NCBI GenBank assembly: GCA_020344715.1
Contig: CP070828.1
Span: forward strand, 700,107 to 706,393
Reading direction: 5' to 3'
DNA from: Candidatus Bathyarchaeota archaeon
GTDB lineage: Archaea > Thermoproteota > Bathyarchaeia > Bathyarchaeales > Bathyarchaeaceae
Length of the DNA: 6,287 nucleotides
The notes under the pieces are model-generated. The model made no database searches. It was given only the letters and a program-made list of their open reading frames with translations, and was not told the DNA's origin. The translations under genes were made by a program, and so were the position numbers. Positions 5,558-6,287 of this stretch are shown here, in pieces (the first letter of the stretch is position 1; every line of letters starts with the position of its first letter).

Positions 5558-5674
5558 ATGAGAAACCTTCTGCTCGAAGCAACTGCAGACATGAAAGAAT
5601 GTGGGATGTCAGCCAACAGGTGGCAGGGCAACGACGGTTCGCATGCCCTTAACATCCTCCGAGACGAAGGTTAA
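5558..5674 (+). CDS. Small ORF continuing the frame of the preceding ORF, uncertain
   Basis: A 38-residue frame (MRNLLLEATADMKECGMSAN at its start) lies in the same phase as the ORF at 5327-5545, only four sense codons after that ORF's TAG. No clear ribosome-binding site is present. It could be the tail of a gene interrupted by a TAG mutation, a separate micro-ORF, or chance. No function is suggested. Confidence 0.2.
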   Translation: MRNLLLEATADMKECGMSANRWQGNDGSHALNILRDEG

Positions 5675-5687
5675 TGAATAAGGCAAT

Positions 5688-5699
5688 TCGATATTATTT
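5688..5699 (+). promoter_or_regulatory. Possible TATA box of the type III PKS-like gene
   Basis: The AT-rich TCGATATTATTT sits about 40-48 bases before the GTG at 5737. Initiation near 5718 would give a short leader containing the GAAGTGA motif. The match is weak and no BRE is obvious. Confidence 0.25.
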
Positions 5700-5736
5700 C
5701 CGATCAGCTTGAAAATTCCGTTTGAAGTGATTCACT

Positions 5737-6287
5737 GTGCAGAAGCTACGTGAGGACGAGCAGATATTATCTGTCCTAGGATTATCCACGGCGGTACCAC
5801 GTAAGAGATACGCCACCGAGGAGTTAATGGAGCTCTTTCCCTGCAAACTGCCTGAAAGCATCAAACAAAACATAACTAACTTAGGCGTGCGTAGTAGGCA
5901 TTCAGTGACCTCCCCAGATTTTTCGAGGTCTGATTCAATGGCATCTGATGTTGGACTTGAAGTTTGTGTCGACGCTTGCAGGGATGCCACTCAAAAACTT
6001 GGCCTGTCAGCTGATGATATAGGCTATTTCATCGCGACCTATGATGCTGATCCGTTCTTATGCCCTGGGCTGAGCAGTCTCCTAGTTCGACAGCTGGACT
6101 TCCCTGCAAGCATCAAACACGTCAGTCTTCAAGGAATGGCTTGTACAGCTTTTACTCGGGCCCTCGAACTCGCCAAAGATCATCTTGCCAGTTCCCCACG
6201 AGATTACGTGATGATTTGCGTGTCGGGTATTAACTCCTATTGGTTCTACAATCAGGTGAGAGGGATGAAGAGCGTGATGGGGATCAA
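5737..6287 (+). CDS. Type III polyketide synthase / KAS III-like condensing enzyme, partial (N-terminal part)
   Basis: The frame runs open from GTG 5737 to the window edge (183 codons), and the C-terminal half with the expected His and Asn is outside. It shows the N-terminal half of the chalcone synthase/KAS III thiolase-like fold: ILSVLGLSTAVPRKRYATEE, LGVRSRHSV, FIATYDADPFLCPGLSSLLV, then VSLQGMACTAFTRALELAKD with nucleophile Cys136, then YVMICVSG. The CPGLSSLLVRQL and GMACTA pattern is closer to type III PKS and plant-type ketoacyl-CoA synthases than to FabH. Such enzymes condense acyl-CoA starters with malonyl-CoA units. The Glu that commonly follows VVC in type III PKS (CVE) is replaced here by Ser-Gly. 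GTG 5737 is the only start after the in-frame TGA at 5728 that keeps the first strand; GAAGTGA lies just upstream. Substrate and product cannot be judged from half a protein. Identity as a Cys-dependent condensing enzyme is firm, the subfamily less so. Confidence 0.8.
   Translation, partial: MQKLREDEQILSVLGLSTAVPRKRYATEELMELFPCKLPESIKQNITNLGVRSRHSVTSPDFSRSDSMASDVGLEVCVDACRDATQKLGLSADDIGYFIATYDADPFLCPGLSSLLVRQLDFPASIKHVSLQGMACTAFTRALELAKDHLASSPRDYVMICVSGINSYWFYNQVRGMKSVMGI

Noticed and set aside
5694..5990. Minus-strand ORF of 98 codons
   Set aside because: It is a shadow of the type III PKS-like gene, which has strong motifs on the plus strand.

Overview
The window looks like chromosomal DNA from a mesophilic or moderately thermophilic archaeon, most probably of the TACK side (Bathyarchaeia-like). 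That lineage call is inference. The archaeal signs are an archaeal-type phosphopantetheine adenylyltransferase, an archaeal RNA polymerase subunit H/Rpb5, a thiolase/HMG-CoA synthase/DUF35 module of the archaeal mevalonate type, a Yip1-family membrane protein, a COG2522-like regulator, and TATA/BRE-like promoters with GTG and TTG starts. No rRNA, tRNA, CRISPR array or transposase was seen.

Layout, left to right. (1) Bases 1-455, minus strand: 5' part of an RNA polymerase subunit H gene, running off the left edge. It carries an N-terminal domain that aligns with the 'jaw' of eukaryotic Rpb5, a domain that ordinary archaeal RpoH lacks. (2) Bases 456-661: divergent promoter region with a perfect 10-bp palindrome. 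(3) Bases 662-1138, plus strand: coaD. (4) Bases 1271-3983, plus strand: a tight two-gene operon. It encodes a thiolase-fold protein whose catalytic positions are substituted, then, after one base, a DUF35 (zinc ribbon + OB-fold) fused to an HMG-CoA synthase whose Glu/Cys/His triad is intact. (5) Bases 4044-4736, plus strand: a five-helix Yip1-family membrane protein. (6) Bases 4756-5178, minus strand: a COG2522-like HTH regulator with a cysteine-rich tail. Its promoter is flanked by two tandem palindromes that look like an operator. (7) Bases 5245-5736: a poorly coding stretch with a hypothetical 72-codon ORF that continues in frame past a TAG codon. (8) Bases 5737-6287, plus strand: N-terminal part of a type III polyketide synthase/KAS III-like enzyme, running off the right edge.

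How the genes fit together: CoaD makes dephospho-CoA, the step before CoA. The thiolase-like protein and DUF35-HMGCS resemble the archaeal complex that makes HMG-CoA for isoprenoid lipids, and a further thiolase-superfamily condensing enzyme lies nearby. The window is therefore rich in CoA-thioester carbon-carbon chemistry. However, the first enzyme of the HMG-CoA module appears unable to do normal Claisen condensation, so this may be a repurposed paralogue and not the housekeeping mevalonate entry.

The observations most worth following up are the eukaryote-like Rpb5 jaw in an archaeal polymerase gene, the catalytically stripped thiolase next to a DUF35-HMGCS fusion, and the double-palindrome operator of the COG2522 regulator.
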